Part shown: piece after piece, positions 23,601 to 37,015 of the stretch
Position numbering within the stretch: the stretch's first letter is position 1
Layout: each line of letters starts with the position of its first letter
DNA from: Lathyrus oleraceus
Lineage: Eukaryota > Streptophyta > Magnoliopsida > Fabales > Fabaceae
Direction: 5' to 3'
Assembly (NCBI RefSeq): GCF_024323335.1
Contig: NC_066579.1
Coordinates: 130,805,354 to 130,869,353 of the forward strand
DNA: 64,000 nt
Notes under the pieces: model-generated
What the model saw: only the letters and a program-made list of their open reading frames with translations
Database searches by the model: none
Told to the model about the DNA's origin: nothing
Translations under genes and position numbers: made by a program

Positions 23601-24987
23601 AGGTCCAAAAATGAGTGAGAATCATGCTAAAATCATGTCATGTGGTCATGCATTTGTGTTTGAAATGTGGAAGTGAAAATCATCCAAACGGTACCTTACA
23701 TTGCACCCATGTGCAAGTCCTTCATTCTTTGTCCAACTGAGATGATCTTGGACTTTTTGGAAAGGTGAGATCAAGGGGAAAAACTTTCATGTTGAACACT
23801 TTTCGATTTGAAGCTTGGATCATGATGAATTTTGAGGTGGAAGTTTTGGAAATCAAACATATTTGAAAATTTTCTAAGTCCCAAGTCAAATGTTGACTTC
23901 TTCCACCTTGAATAACGTTTTCTATGGACTTCAAATGAAAACAGTTCCTTCATCAAAGTTTTAGCTCTTTCAAACCTATTCAATTTGGTAACAAATTGGA
24001 CCTCATTTGTATTTTTCATGAAGGAGTTATGCATTTTAGAAGTTGAAGAAAATCACTTGTTCAATGGTATTGGCCCAAAATGACCTATAATGTTTCCTCT
24101 TGGCACATGAATTTGCAAGTTTAATTTCAACTCCCTCCAAACATAAAATTTGAAGTAGACATCTTTAATTTGATAATGGAATTTGAATGGCTTTCATCTC
24201 ATAATAATTGAGCAAGTTATGGTCTTGAGAAGTTGACCTCCTAACTAGGATTCAGACAAAATGACCTATAATCTTTCACCATAAAAGATGACTTTCCAAG
24301 AAAAACTAGATCTTGACTTTAACATGAAAGTTGTTTGGAATGTAATTTTGAGTAACAAAAGTGTAGGCGATAGGGTCTAGGGAACCCCAGTTCTGACCAG
24401 TTGACTTTCTCTGGTCAACCACCATGAACCATCTTACTAGCTTGATATTATCTTGACTTTTGGGACTCATGGAGAATCATATATGTGTAAGATGATGTAA
24501 TATTAAATACCCCTTGAAATACTTGATCAAATGTTGAAGAAACTTGTTGAAGAAGTCACACAAGATACCTAGATGAATTAGGGTTTCCAAGGCAAACAAA
24601 CTTCAAACTCTTGATGAATTCTTGATCAAAATGATATGTTAAGATAATGGGGATCCACATATCATTTCTAAAACCAATGTGAACCATTTCTTGATTGAAC
24701 TCCTTGCATTGAGGGTCTCAAACCCTAGATGTGAGCTTGATAGAACATAGGTGAGCAGACACACTACCTACAAAAGAGTTAAATTATACATTGACATATG
24801 TTTGGTATTTTAGTTAGTAAATAATGAAAAACAAATTATGATACAATTAAAAGTGCTTGGTGATCTCTCCCAATGCAAACCCAATGAATGAGGGGTAAGG
24901 AGGCTACCAAGGTGCGATCCCAATGTTAATGCATATGCTGAGATAGCATGAGGGATCTTAGGATCAAAATTGGGGTCTTACACTATG
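20636..24987 (-). mobile_element. Solo Ogre LTR with CTATG target duplications
   Basis: A complete LTR in reverse orientation: plus strand TGTAGCGG at 20641 to CTTACA at 24982 (4342 bp), flanked by perfect 5-bp copies CTATG at 20636-20640 and 24983-24987. No internal sequence is attached, so it is a solo LTR, formed by recombination between the two LTRs of an Ogre inserted in element A's 3' UTR. A minus-strand TATAAAT box lies at 23491-23497. Compared with A's own LTRs it lacks about 380 bp around 20880 (equivalent to about 45495-45872), which removes the TACGTA block. Confidence 0.95.
23491..23497 (-). promoter_or_regulatory. LTR TATA box (solo LTR)
   Basis: Minus-strand TATAAAT within GGCTATAAATAC, about 1.49 kb from the LTR 5' end at 24982, colinear with the boxes at 28812 and 5657. 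Confidence 0.65.
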
Positions 24988-27281
24988 GAGTCTTGTCATT
25001 TACAGACTACCATTCTATTAAATAAAGTTGAGCTTTTTATCCAATTGTTTCTACTCTTATTTGTTTTTCACCTAAATAGACTTGAATTTTATGATGATAA
25101 TTTTGAAATTTAATTAATAAGTAAAAATCTTTTTTATTAAATAATAATGAAAGTAATTACTTTGAAAAATCAATCAATTACAGTAAGGAATATCAATAGT
25201 AAACTGAGAATAGGTAAGTCCTAAAGTGCGAAGCATTGTTGGTTTCCTCCATGTGGTTGGTTTGGTAACCTTTTCCTCCCCAACAACAAGTCAGTTTCCC
25301 CAACTGAGTTTATAATCACCTCCCCCGCTGAGATGTAGGCTCACATCCTCAACAGTTTGCATGGACCCAACCCAGAGTTTTATCTCCTGTAAGTCCCCAT
25401 CGGAGTTCATTTCTGATCCTCAACAGTGTTGATTCTTGAGCAGTATTTGATTTGGTCCCCTGCGAGGTTGTCTCATTTAATATGATGTTGACCTAAAATT
25501 CCCCGTAGAGTTGTTAGTTCAGGTCCTCCGCAGATCTTCTCTCTCTATCCCCATCCAGGTTTGAGATGTTCAGAGCTAGTTGATTTTCATCCCTCCCCAG
25601 CATGTGTCTCCAGTTGGTGTTTCCATCTTGTCGAGATTAGCCAAGTGTTGTAACGATGATTTAAATCGGTGACATTTGTATTCTTTGTGATTGTTTAGTC
25701 AGCATAATCATCAATCATATACATACACATTCATATGTCAGATATTTCACTGTGCATTTTTATTGCATTTGATTCCTTATTTTGTATCCTCTATTATAGT
25801 GATATTATTTCCCTATGCAGATTTGGTGCGTCTGTCCTCTTTCAATGGTAGAGTGTCACCCCCTTTAGCAGAAAGAATTTGACCTTTCTCATTCCCCACT
25901 GAGTTATTTCCTTGTGGATGATTATTCTTTAAGTTTCTTCACCAATTAATTATCTGGATGGAACCACTCCCCCTGAGTTATATCCCCATCGTGTTGAGTC
26001 TTTGTTTGACCGTTTCTTTCAAGCTCTTACCTAGATAGATATATTTTTTGTTCCCCGAAAGTCTATTACCCAGTAACTGGTAATATTCTTTTCGATTTTT
26101 CGAGTACTTTACTTTTGCCCAATACCCGGTAAAAGTAATTTACCTCCTTTATTTTCCCCAGCGGATTCATTTTCACGTTTCCCCAGGCAGTCTATCCTTG
26201 ATAGGATCATCTTAATTGATGACGGATATTCTCCCTTTTTGGTTTTCTACCCAGTAAAAAGGTAGTTATAATCCCTATTTCATTTCCTAGAGAGTTAATC
26301 CTTGATATGTTCATCCTAATCAATGACGAATTTTATCCTCTTTGCGGTCTTCTGCCCAGTAGCTGATGGTTGTAAATCCTACTTTCCCCTCTATGTCTAT
26401 CCTTGATATGTTCATCCTAACCGGTGACGAATATTCTCTCTTTGGTATTCTATCCAATAACTGATAGATATAATTCCTATTTTTGCCCAGGTGGCCTATC
26501 CTTGATATGTTCACTTAAACCAGTGATGAATATTCTTCCCTTGAGTCTATCCTTGATATGTTCACTTTAACCGGTGATGGATATTCTCTTTTTGGTCTTC
26601 TGCCCAGTAACTGGTAGTTGTAAATCCTATTTTCCCCTTATTCTTACCCAATAACCGGTAATGAGTACACCTCTTGTTTCCCTCAGCGAGTCCTCCTTGA
26701 TATGTTTACTCTAACCGGTAACGGATGCCTCTCTATCATATTATGTTATCTTCCTACCCAGTAACCGGTAATAGATAATGTAATTCAGGTACTCTTGTGT
26801 AGAAGTTTATTCTTCCCCAGTTGATTTTGAGTGCGTATTTCCCCCAGTGAAATCGCCATACCCCGCTTGGTTTAAGTATTTTAGTTTCATCCTGATTTAC
26901 CCATTTCCCCTGTCCATTTCCCCTTATTCCACAGTCGAGTCCTTCCATTGATTTATTTTTCATGGAAAACTCTCTCGTGTCTCCAGTAGTTTTCAAGTCG
27001 TAGCCTGGAATACGCACAAAGGCTTTTCCTTAGAGTCTCTGTATCCCCAGTGGGTGTTCCTTACGAAATGCATAATGCTTCTGCGGACTTTCAGTCTCTC
27101 CGGATTCTTTTCCTTTGTGGAAATGTTTTCCCCACAGAGATTATTTTTAATATTTTCATATCATATGCATCATGAGATCTCTTAGGGACCAAATTTATTT
27201 TTCTATATGTTGTTATTTAAGTCCATTCTTCTGAGTCGATACAAAGATTTTAACCTTCACCTCCTCAGCTAGAATGTCCTT
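24988..27281 (+). other. Element A 3' UTR, distal part with CCCCAG-type motif array
   Basis: Long untranslated region before the 3' LTR. It begins AT-rich (to about 25200), then turns pyrimidine-rich, with CCCC(A/G)-led motifs recurring every few tens of bases, such as TTCCCCACTGAGTT and TTTCCCCAGCGGATTC. The clearest copy, CCCCAGTGAAATCGCCA at 26842-26858, resembles the 3' end of tRNA-Arg, the element's primer. The equivalent region in B is 40150-40990 and in C (inverted) 34600-36300. A short ORF at 25691 is not convincing. Confidence 0.75.
26190..26740 (+). repeat. Degenerate tandem repeat in 3' UTR, about 50-150-bp spacing
   Basis: The block TATCCTTGATATGTTCA followed by (C/A)CCGGTGACGAATATTCTC recurs at about 26191, 26297, 26398, 26499, 26547 and 26693. 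Between copies are paired ACCCAGTAACTGGTA elements, which can fold on themselves (CCAGTAACTGG is near-palindromic). Inverted relatives (ACCGGTTACTGGG) occur in element C's 3' UTR near 34685, 35169 and 35555. Confidence 0.8.
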
Positions 27282-27294
27282 AAATAGGAACAGT
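27282..27294 (+). other. Degenerate polypurine tract (element A)
   Basis: AAATAGGAACAGT lies directly before the 3' LTR start. Intact relatives are GAATAGGGGCAGC in B (42134) and, inverted, AAATAGGGGCATC in C (34181-34193). The G-run that primes plus-strand synthesis is damaged here. Confidence 0.65.
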
Positions 27295-29280
27295 TGTAAG
27301 ACCCCAATTTCGACCCTAATATCCCTCATGATATCTCATCATATGCATTGGCTTTGGGATCACACCTTGGAATCTTCCCCACCCCTCATTCATTGGATTT
27401 TCATTGGGAGAGATCACCAAGCACAATTTGATTATATCATACTTTTTTTTCTTATTATTTACTAACCAAAATACCAAAAATATGTCAATGTATAGTTTGT
27501 TGCTTTTGTAGGTAGTGTGTATGCTCACCTATGCTCCATCAAGTTCATATATAGGATTCAAGACCCTCAAGGAAATGAGATCAATCAAGAAATGGTTCAC
27601 ATTGGTCCTAGACATCATATATGAATCCATATGGTCTTCGCATATCATTTTGATCAAGAATTCATCAAGAGTTTGAAATTTGTTTGCCTTGGAAACCCTA
27701 ATTTATCTGGGTATCTTGTGTGACTTCCTCAACAAGTTTCTTCATCAATTGATCAAATATTTCAAGGGATACTTCATATTACATCATCTTATGCCTATAT
27801 GATCCTCCATGAGTACCAAAAGTCAAGAGAATGTCAAGCTAGCAAGATGGTTCATGGTGGTTGACTAGAGAAAGTCAATTGTTCAAAACTGGGGTTCCCT
27901 AGACCATATCTCCTACAATTTTTGTCATATGAAAATTATTACAAGATAAAATTTACTCCTTATGACATTCAAAACAACTTTCATGTTTAGGTCAAGATCT
28001 AGTTCTTCATGGAAGGTCACTTTTTATGGTGAAATATTATAGGTCATTTTTTCTGAAACCTAGTTAGGAGGTCAATTTCCCAAGACCATAACTTGCTCAT
28101 TTTTTATGATATTAAAGCCATTAAAATTACATAATCGAATCCTAGATGTATACTTCGACTTTTATATTTGGAGGAGGTTCAAATTCAACTTTCTAATGCA
28201 TGTGCCAAGAGGAAACATTATAGGTCACTTTGGGCCATTACCATTGAACAAGTGACTTTCCTCAACTTCTAAAATGCACAACGCCTTCATGCCAAGTCCA
28301 AATGAAGTCAAATTTGTGACCAAATAGAAGAGGTTTGAAAGAGCTACAACTTTGATGAAATAACTTTTTCCATTTGAAGTCCATAGCAAAAGTTATTCAA
28401 GGTGGAAGAAGTGAATATTTGACTTGGTACTTAGAAAATTTTCATATATTTTTTATTTCCCAAACTTCCACCTCAAAATTCATCATGATCCAAGCTTCAA
28501 ATGAAAAAATGTTCAACATGAAAGTTGTTCCCCTTGATCTCACCTTACCAAAAGGTCTAAAATCATCTCATTTGAATCTATATTGAAGGACTTGCGTATG
28601 GGTGCAATGCATGGTACTATTTGGAAGGATTTAATGATCAAACTCATTTCAACATTGCATGGATTAATGAATTGCTTTCAGCATGACCTATGCACGATTT
28701 TGGACCTTTTCAAATAATTCTTTGGGCTTTGTACACGCCCATGCTAGCTCATGAAGGAAGTTGCTACATTTGGATTTGAAATGAAAGTGTGTGGAAAGCA
28801 TGTGATAGCTCTATAAATACAAGTGCAATGAGCTCAGAACTTCATCAACATCTTGCCCAAGCTTTTCCAGAACAATCCAAACCCTCCATTTCATAGAGTT
28901 CTTGAAGATTTCATTTGAAATCGAGTTGAATTTCATCTTCTGTTTTGGAAATTAAAACTCCAAGAATTCATTGCCCTTTCCATTTCAATTGATCACTGTA
29001 AGCAATAGGAAGAGAAAGCAAGCAAATCTTGATCAAGATGAAGTGAATTTGAAGCAACTCGAAGGTGATTTTTCAGAAACTTCATCTCTTCGATTCTCTC
29101 TCAATTCTTCACCATTCTTTGTGATTTTTGGTTGGCTGAAGTCCTACCAATGTAGGAAACAAGATTGAGTTGCTTTGAGGTCAAATTGAAGCAACTCAGT
29201 TCATCATCCTCAAAATTCAAATCCCTGTATCTTTTTATATACTTGAAATTGGAGAAAATTGAGGCCAGATTCGAGCTCCT
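27295..29280 (+). mobile_element. Element A 3' LTR, first part
   Basis: Starts TGTAAGACCCCAATTT at 27295 directly after the polypurine tract and runs 1986 bp, colinear with the solo LTR (24982 down to about 23029). It is cut at 29280 by element C; the candidate target copy is CTCCT at 29276-29280. About 335 bp of LTR that should follow is absent, and the LTR resumes at 43651. TATAAAT box at 28812-28818. Confidence 0.88.
28812..28818 (+). promoter_or_regulatory. LTR TATA box (element A 3' LTR)
   Basis: TATAAAT in CTCTATAAATACAAGTGC, about 1.52 kb into the LTR. The H LTR has CATAAATACAAGTGC at the matching place (53769). Inferred U3 core promoter. Confidence 0.65.
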
Positions 29281-32200
29281 TGTAGCGGGGTATTCGTTAC
29301 CATTTAGAGATATTGATTAAATCCAAGGTAAATCATACAAGTCGAGTCGCCACCGCACTTCTATTTATCCAAGGGAATGGTTAGAAAGCGAACAAAAACC
29401 TAATAGTTTTAACAAAAACTAGTAAAAGAAACAGAGATCTGGGTAAGGGGGTTGGTTATGCAATGGGAAGGTGTTAGGCACCTAAAACATCCTAGGTACT
29501 CCTATGGAGCCCTTTTCACACTTGTTGCAAAGGTTGTTGTTTTGTGAAATTTTGTTTGTGCAAACATGATTGAAGAGATGAGAAGAGAATGTACAAGTTA
29601 TTTACATTTGTGTTTGGATGGATAAACCCATTGCCTACGTACCATCTTATAAAAAAGATTAGGATCAAAACCTCGTAGTTCGGGGTAAAAATCTCAAAAC
29701 AAGTTGGTGAATTGATTGGTCCAAAAGCCTTAAGGTCTTTTGTTATCAAAGGGGGAAAACTCAACCAAACCACAAATCCACCATGTGAGGATAGCTTCAA
29801 CATGTAGTGAGGGGTTAACCATATAATAAGCATGGAAGACTCATTGTCCATCACTAAGGATATAGGTGAGTATTATATCTTCCACAAAGATAACTCAAAC
29901 CTAATAGCTAGAGGTTATGAAAACTTGATTAAGGAGGTGGCCATTGGAACCACAAAAGACATTTGAGTGGGTTATATTTACCAATTAGAAGTATATACAA
30001 AAAGGTCAAAGTTGACTTAAGGATTCAATTCAAAATAAGTGTTATGAAAAGAAAGTTTGAAAATCAAAAGCATAAGGCTTAGGTCTCTAATGTTTGAAAA
30101 CAATAGTTAAATGTTTGCACAAAAAGGTTTTGGCTTGGGTTAGAATGGAGAGAAGAAGAAGAAGGGGCTAAGTCCTAAATAAAACAAAAATATGAGGGAT
30201 GAAGAATCAAAACCACAATGGAGTCCCTCTCTTGAGATCATATTGATGATCCAAGTAGCTCCCATCCTTTGGAATAAGCAATCACACAAAGCATAAGCAA
30301 TCAAACAAGTCTCATAAGAGATCTTCAATGTATCTTGTATCTTCCACTTTGGATGAACATGGTAATGGTCCTTCAATCAAGCTCAAATGGAAACTCCTAG
30401 CACAAAAGCACACACATCAAAAGTTCCATGAATTAAAACAAGAATGGACAAGAGTGAGTTTAGAGATTTGGTCCTTCTAATCCATCTTCATCATTAAGAT
30501 CCTTTTGCTCCAATTTTGCATAAGGAAGGTCCTAGAATCTAAGTCCAATTCTCCATTTCTTTGCATAGGGGAAGTCCTAGAAACTAAGTCCATTTCTTTG
30601 CATTTTGGTCCACAACAATCAAAACAAAAACACAAGCACAATAATATATACACAATTATGTGCTCAAGTGAGCAAAAGGCAAATGGCATTAACATAAACA
30701 TGTGCTCAAATGAGCAAAGAGAAAAGTAAATGGATAATATGTGCAAGAAAAGTAAATTGCATAAAAGTAAATTGCATAAAGTAAGTGTTAATTGTTAATG
30801 GTTAGTGTTAGTAGTTAGTGTGCCATAAGGCAAATTTAGCGCTATGTTAAGCAATCGTAATTGGACTTATGTATAAGTCACAACTATCTGAGGCCGGTCA
30901 ATAATAATGTAGGCAACAAACACAAGTTAGGAGTCTTGATTAGTGAACCAAGTCCCAACAACTTGCCATGCCAAAAAGAAGAAGAGAAATGATCTTGTAT
31001 TGGTTTAAGCCTTTTGCATGATTTAGAAGACAACCTATCCTTAATGCAAAGCCATTCACTTGATCAATTGATCAAGATGAATTAGATTTGAATCAAAGAA
31101 GATTAAATCTCCCTAACCAATGCTAACTTATCAACCTTCAACTCATTGATCAAAGGGAAAGAGGTAGAAGAAGAAGAAGGAGAAGATGGATAAGAGAAAT
31201 GGAAATGGCACAAATTAAAGTGCATTAAATGAAATACAATGTACCAATCCTCGTATGTTGACCAATAACATTGAAAGTCAAGGTCAAATAATCAAAAACA
31301 GAAGTGAGATGAAGATTGGAGGTCAAGAAATGAATAAACTATTTTTTGCATTTTTTTATTATTTAAAATAAACTTGAATTAAAATAAATGGAAAGGTCAA
31401 ACTTCAAAATTACTTCAAATCAACCTTGGAAGGTCCAAGTAATTTATCCCAAGCTCAACAAGGTCAAACAAAGTTTGACAAAAAATTTCAGCATTTTTAA
31501 AAGTCAGAAACTATTTTTAAGCAATTAAAAATGAATAAAAATAACCTAATTGAACTAAAATCTCAAATAAATCTCAAATAAATCTCAAATCAATTCAAAA
31601 ATTGATGAGAATATTTTTCATAGATCCATCATCATTCAAGTAGGTTAGGAAAATATTTTTGCATTTTTTGAATATCAAAAACTATTTAAAGTGAATTAAA
31701 AATAAACAGAAAAGAGAAAATTCATAAAAAATATCAAATGACAAAATTAAAAAAAAAAAAAAATCAGAAATAGAAACTAGAATTTATTTGGGAAATAATG
31801 CAATTGGTCCCATAATTTTTGGATAAAAAATGAAAGAGATATTGATTTTTGAAAATAATTGGAATTAAAGAAATTAAAAACAGAAATTAAAAAATGCAAA
31901 AAAACATGGAGCGTTAGATCTGAGCTCATTAATTGAGCTGGCAGATCATACGCTCCTAAGATGCGCGCCCATTGTGGTCTCTGGTCAATGCAAGCACATG
32001 GAAGAAAAATAAAAGTCATAACATGGAACGGTCCAGATTAGATCTGGAAACAAGATTGTGTGGCCAGGATTCAAACTGGAAATGATGAAGCCACCGGAGC
32101 CACCGTCTTCTCCGGTGAGCTTGGATATTCCGGCCAAATTGCAGAAATTCAAACCTTAATGAAAATGCACGATCTATACATCTTTAGAAAGCTGGGATGA

Positions 32201-34180
32201 TGTACATCATCCCTGTACCATCCATTTCCCCTCTAGATCTCCATAATGTAAGAAATCAGAGATGGAAAAATCTGGTGTTCATCATGAACTTAATGGATTT
32301 CAAAAATTGAATGCATAAACATGGTGCCTCTATTGAGAGGACTTCAGCCAACACAAAATCTAAGCCAAAAGGTCAATGGATTAGGAGAATCGAAGAAAAT
32401 ACCAGTTGGAATGTAAGCTTGAGTTCTGGTAATTTGAGCACAATGCCTTGCTTGCTTTGCTAAAACAGAAGTTCAATGAGATAAATGATGAAGGTTTAGA
32501 AGCACTAGATCTGAGAATTCAACCAGATGAAGTTAAATTTCAGATCTGAAAAAAATTTGAGAAAAATGAGCTTGCTTCTTTAGTGATGGCTATGGAAAGA
32601 ATTCTGCAGCATTTCAGGTTGAATTAGGCGTGTGAAATGAGTGGAATGAAGTCTCTATTTATAGAGGAAATGGCAAGGAGAGTGTAAAATGTTACGTGTG
32701 CATGGCATGTGAAGCTTCATTGCATGGGCTTGCATGATCATGCACAAGGCCCAAAAACAATGCCAAATGAACTCTGAGCATCAGCCAAATGGAATTGGAC
32801 GTGTGACTTTGCAAGGCAATAGCTTATGCACCAAGATTTCAAGTGAATTCCTCATTTGTACCTAAACAAACATCTCTTCGAAAGTACCATTTAGAAAATC
32901 CAAGCATAGGCATATGGGTAATGGTTGGAAAGGTTTTTGTATGAGGAATAAATGTTATGTTGGACAAAAACTCATTTGGAGTGTGGAAATTTATGAATTT
33001 TGAGTTTAAAGTGTAAGGTGCATGACATGCCAAGGCAAGGTTTCCAAAATTGGCCAACTTTCAAGCCCTTCTGTTTTGATGATGCAAGCTTCAAGTGGAA
33101 AATCTTCCAACATCAAAGTTGTAGATCTTTTCAAGACGCTCACAATCTTAAATTTTGCATCATTTGGATTTTTTATGAAAGAGTTATGGGCACTTGAAGT
33201 TGGATTTTTTTTACTTTTAATGCCTTTGGTCAAAAGGGACCTATAATGTCTTGCATTATCACATGTATTTTCTTTGAGATTTTGAAATTTTGTTGAAAAT
33301 AACATTTGAAGTAGACATCTTAATATTTCCAATGCATTTGATACCACCTCAAAATCATAAAAAATGAATGAGTTATGTCCTTGGGAAGTTGACCCATAAT
33401 TAGGGTTTCAGTCAAAATGACCTATAATGTATTGGAGTGGCAGATGATCTTCCAAGCTTCAAATCAAATTTTGATGAACATGAAAGTTGTTCATATTGTC
33501 CTTAAGAACATTTATGCTTTTGGAACCATCTCCATTTGACCAACACATAAAAAGTTAGGTCTCAGTGTATTTCAAAATAGTCAGATGAATTGACTGATCC
33601 ACTTCTCAAGTCCATGACTCATATCTTGATGAAATGATGATTTAGGACACTTAAATAAGTTTAAATATGCATGAAATGATGAATTAAAGAACTTCCATTG
33701 ATTGTATTTGACCATGGGCTGAGGTTGCTTCATGAGCAAGGCATTGTGATGCACAGATGAATTAGGGTTTCCTTGAAGAACAAAACCTCAAGCTCTTTGA
33801 CTTGCTTTGATCAAAATGATGAACTGAGATACTAGGGAGGCACATTTGATGGATGAGAGCTTTGGGAACCATTGCCATGCTTGTTTTCATCTCTTCTTGA
33901 CCATGTCTTTGTATTAATGATCTCTTTGAAGTTTTGGACCTTGTGATTGCTCAAGCTACAACACAAAAGATGTTAGTGACCTATTTTTGTGCTTTTGGTT
34001 AGTGAATAAAAATGAGAAAAGAAATAATATACAATTCAAGCATGCTTGGTGATCTCAAACCAACCACAAGAAGTCCCACCCAAAGGCAAGGGGAGCCAAG
34101 ATGCTTATGATCCTTGAGGCTATGCAAATGCAATGTTATGATGCCATGAGGGATCCTAGGGACAAAATTGGGGGCTTACA
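29281..34180 (-). mobile_element. Element C 3' LTR, 4.9 kb
   Basis: Plus-strand ends TGTAGCGGGG at 29281 and GGGGCTTACA at 34180; minus strand starts TGTAAGCCCCCAATTTTG. Length 4900 bp, within the very long LTR range of Ogre elements. Conserved blocks with A's LTR include the 3' terminal 360 bp with TACGTA at 29636-29641 and the AATTAATGAGCTC segment near 31925. A minus-strand TATAAAT box at 32657-32663 sits in a local palindrome, CTCTATTTATAGAGG. No genes are encoded. Confidence 0.88.
32657..32663 (-). promoter_or_regulatory. LTR TATA box (element C)
   Basis: Minus-strand TATAAAT inside the palindrome CTCTATTTATAGAG, about 1.52 kb from the LTR 5' end at 34180, the same offset as in A. Confidence 0.6.
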
Positions 34181-34193
34181 GATGCCCCTATTT
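34181..34193 (-). other. Polypurine tract (element C)
   Basis: On the minus strand AAATAGGGGCATC abuts the LTR start TGTAAG. It is the likely plus-strand primer and matches B's GAATAGGGGCAGC. Confidence 0.75.
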
Positions 34194-37015
34194 AAGGTCA
34201 TTCTAGCCGGAGAAGTGAAGGTTAAAATCTTCGTTTCGACGAGGTAGAATGGGCTTAAATAATAACAAAGAGACGAATTTTGGTCCCTAAGAGACCTCAT
34301 GATGCAGATGTATGCATGTAAATGGTAAAACTCTGTGGGGATATGTGTCCACAAAGGCAAAGATCAGGAGGAAATCGGAATTCGATATGAGTAATATGCT
34401 CATAAGATGGGATAGAGCTTCTGGGAACTCTAATAGGGATAAGAAGGAAATGCGTGAGCAGGGCACGACTCAAAGCTTGGGGAACAGAATTCCAAAGGGA
34501 GTAAATCCCATGGAAAGACATCGAGCTGACTCAAAGGTGCATGTGTTGGGGAATATGCCAACACAACAACATTATCCACAAAGGATACTTCGGATAAAAA
34601 TCCGGACTCAGGTGAGGATGATCCACTAAAGGGTCTCACTGGGGATATCCAAAAAGGACTCTCCTGGGGAAGCAACGGGATGAGGTACTACCGTTTACTG
34701 GGTAATAAGCTCAAAGAGACGTGTGATCTGAACACCGGTATAAGGGTGAAAGAACAACATGCTCGGGAAGAATGAATATCTAAGACCGGTATAAGGGTGA
34801 GATATCAATCAACCAAATCATCTAAGAAAAACCTAAAAGGTATATCTCAACTCAGGAAAATCTGACTCCACAGGGGACAAAAAGTCATAATAGGGAGCAG
34901 AAGGAAGGAACACCAGGGATACCGGTTACTGGACATATAATAGGTGACCAACCAAAGCGTGAATTGGGGAAAATTCCCAAAACACTCATCATCCAAAAAG
35001 AGGGAAAAAAGCAAACTCGATTAAGGGATGGACATTCGATTCCAAAACAGGGATACGAATCTTACTCAACTAGGGAAGGACAAAGGCTTCGACCAAAGAG
35101 TGCATGAGATATATTATCTATTACCGTCAGAACGTAGATAATACACTCGCATGGAAGATTATCCACAACCGGTTACTGGGTTAATAAAGGATAAATCGAC
35201 CGAAAAAAAGGCATCGGGATACCGAAACTAGGTATATAATGATGACCCATTCAGGAGAGAAACAATCGTTACCAGCAACAGGGTAAACGAGATGACTTGC
35301 TGGGGATAAATTGCATAATCAGAGCAATTATCCAAGAGAAGGAGGGAATATCAATACCGAATATTGGATAATGATAACCATCAAGGAGGGGATTACATCT
35401 ACCGGATATGGGGTAGAAAACCACAGAAAAGTAGCCGTCATCAACTAGGATGAACAAAAGGTTAACTCTGCAAAGGGGAGAAAAATAGGGTTTACAACTA
35501 CCAGTATAAGGGTAGTAAACCACAGACTCCACCGGGGATAAGATGAATGATTACCGGTTACTGAGCAATTATTCATTTATCATGGGGAAACACAGGAAAC
35601 AGTCTCAAGAGGCCAATTTAGGATCAAACCAAAGAGGCGAACTGAATCAAGACTCGTCCTGATGAGGATATAACTCAATAGGAGAACCCATCCCAATATA
35701 GGTGTTGGGAGGAAGCGAAAACAACCGTCGTCCACGAGGATATAGCTCAGTGGGGAATGCGGACGGAAAGATAAACACTTTCTGCTTAAGGGGCCGACTC
35801 TCTATATTGATTGATTAGACACCGACATCTTGCTTGGGAAAAGTATTACCCATTAGCAGAGGGATAACAAACAAAGATATATGGCAAACAATGCAATATG
35901 AATATCCAAATGTTTGAAAAATATGTGCACATATGCGTGGTTTATGTATGATGAATGCTGACAAACAAACATCTCTAACACAAATAGCCCCAAGGAGTAC
36001 AAGAAATCCGGTACTACATCCCAAGAGAGCCAGATCACCAGAGAGTATCCAATTTGCCGAGGATCAGAGATTCCAGGAAACAACGAAATCTCTGCAGTGG
36101 GTGAATCATCAGTTACAGCTGGGGAAAAAAGTTTATTGCACAGGTAAAATCTGCCACATAAGAAACTCTACCGGGGAATCTATCCGAGGGATAAAGGGAT
36201 TCTGGAGGGACAACCACCAAGTACCGTACTCACCAAAGAGACCACATCTGCTGAGGAGAAAAGGTTGATACCCCACTGAAGGGGAGAGTGGTGAATATCT
36301 TAACAAGCATACCACTCAGGGCTCCGGAGGAAGAAAATACAGTAATGCCAGGAATATGAACAAATATCTTACCCTGTTGGAGATCATACCATCCTTGGGA
36401 GAGCACTGAGGATCTCCTAAGTATCCTTTTCATCATTGTGAATGTTCACTCTGTTTAAGAAAACAGGTTATATAAAATTCGTTTCTTCAAAACAATGATA
36501 TTTTCTCAATTAAAACATGCAAAACATTTGTTGAAATAGAAACAAATAAGAGTGCAAACAATTGGATAGCAGGCTCAAATTTATTTGATGGAATGGTAGC
36601 CTGCAAATGGCAAGACTCCATAGATCTTTACAAGTTTGAAATTGGTGATATATATTGGAAAAGGGCTGCATTGAACATAATGACCATTTCTCCACCAATT
36701 CTGGATCCACTGTATTCGAAGCTTTGGTTGACAATGAATGATCAAGAACCTCTGATGGACGACAATTGTAGAATAAAGTCTTTTCAGGATGCAGTTACTT
36801 GCCAAATCTCTAATTTTTGCCTAGATTGCCCCAGGGTGAGGTGCTCAATCTAGTGGGATACACATATTCATTTTTCATGTCTCTAACTTTTGCCTGGACC
36901 GCCCTTTCGTGTTTTCAATCCACCGAGACGCTCATTTTTGCCTAAGCCACCCTTTCGGGTTTTCAATCCACCGGGACGCTCATTTTTGCCTAAGCCGCCC
37001 TTTCGGGTTTTCAAC
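34194..37015 (-). other. Element C 3' UTR with motif arrays
   Basis: Untranslated and reverse oriented. Near integrase (36880-37015) are inverted copies of the AAACCCGAAAGGG block (plus strand 'gccctttcgggttttcaatccaccgggacgctcatttttgcctaa' recurring at about 47-50-bp spacing). The middle (36440-36850) is AT-rich without recognisable content. From 36300 to 34600 are recurring CTGGGGA-type motifs, the complement of CCCCAG, and ACCGGTTACTGGG/ACCGGTATAAGGGTGA repeats (34733, 34785). ORFs here (for example 34312-34629) have no recognisable product. Confidence 0.75.

Noticed and set aside
29281..29300. Element C LTR as another copy of the A family
   Set aside because: Terminal blocks match, but much of the 4.9-kb interior does not align by eye with A, so it was kept as a separate subfamily.
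34312..34629. 105-codon ORF in element C
   Set aside because: Runs from the end of the UTR stub through the motif array on the antisense strand of the element; no protein features.
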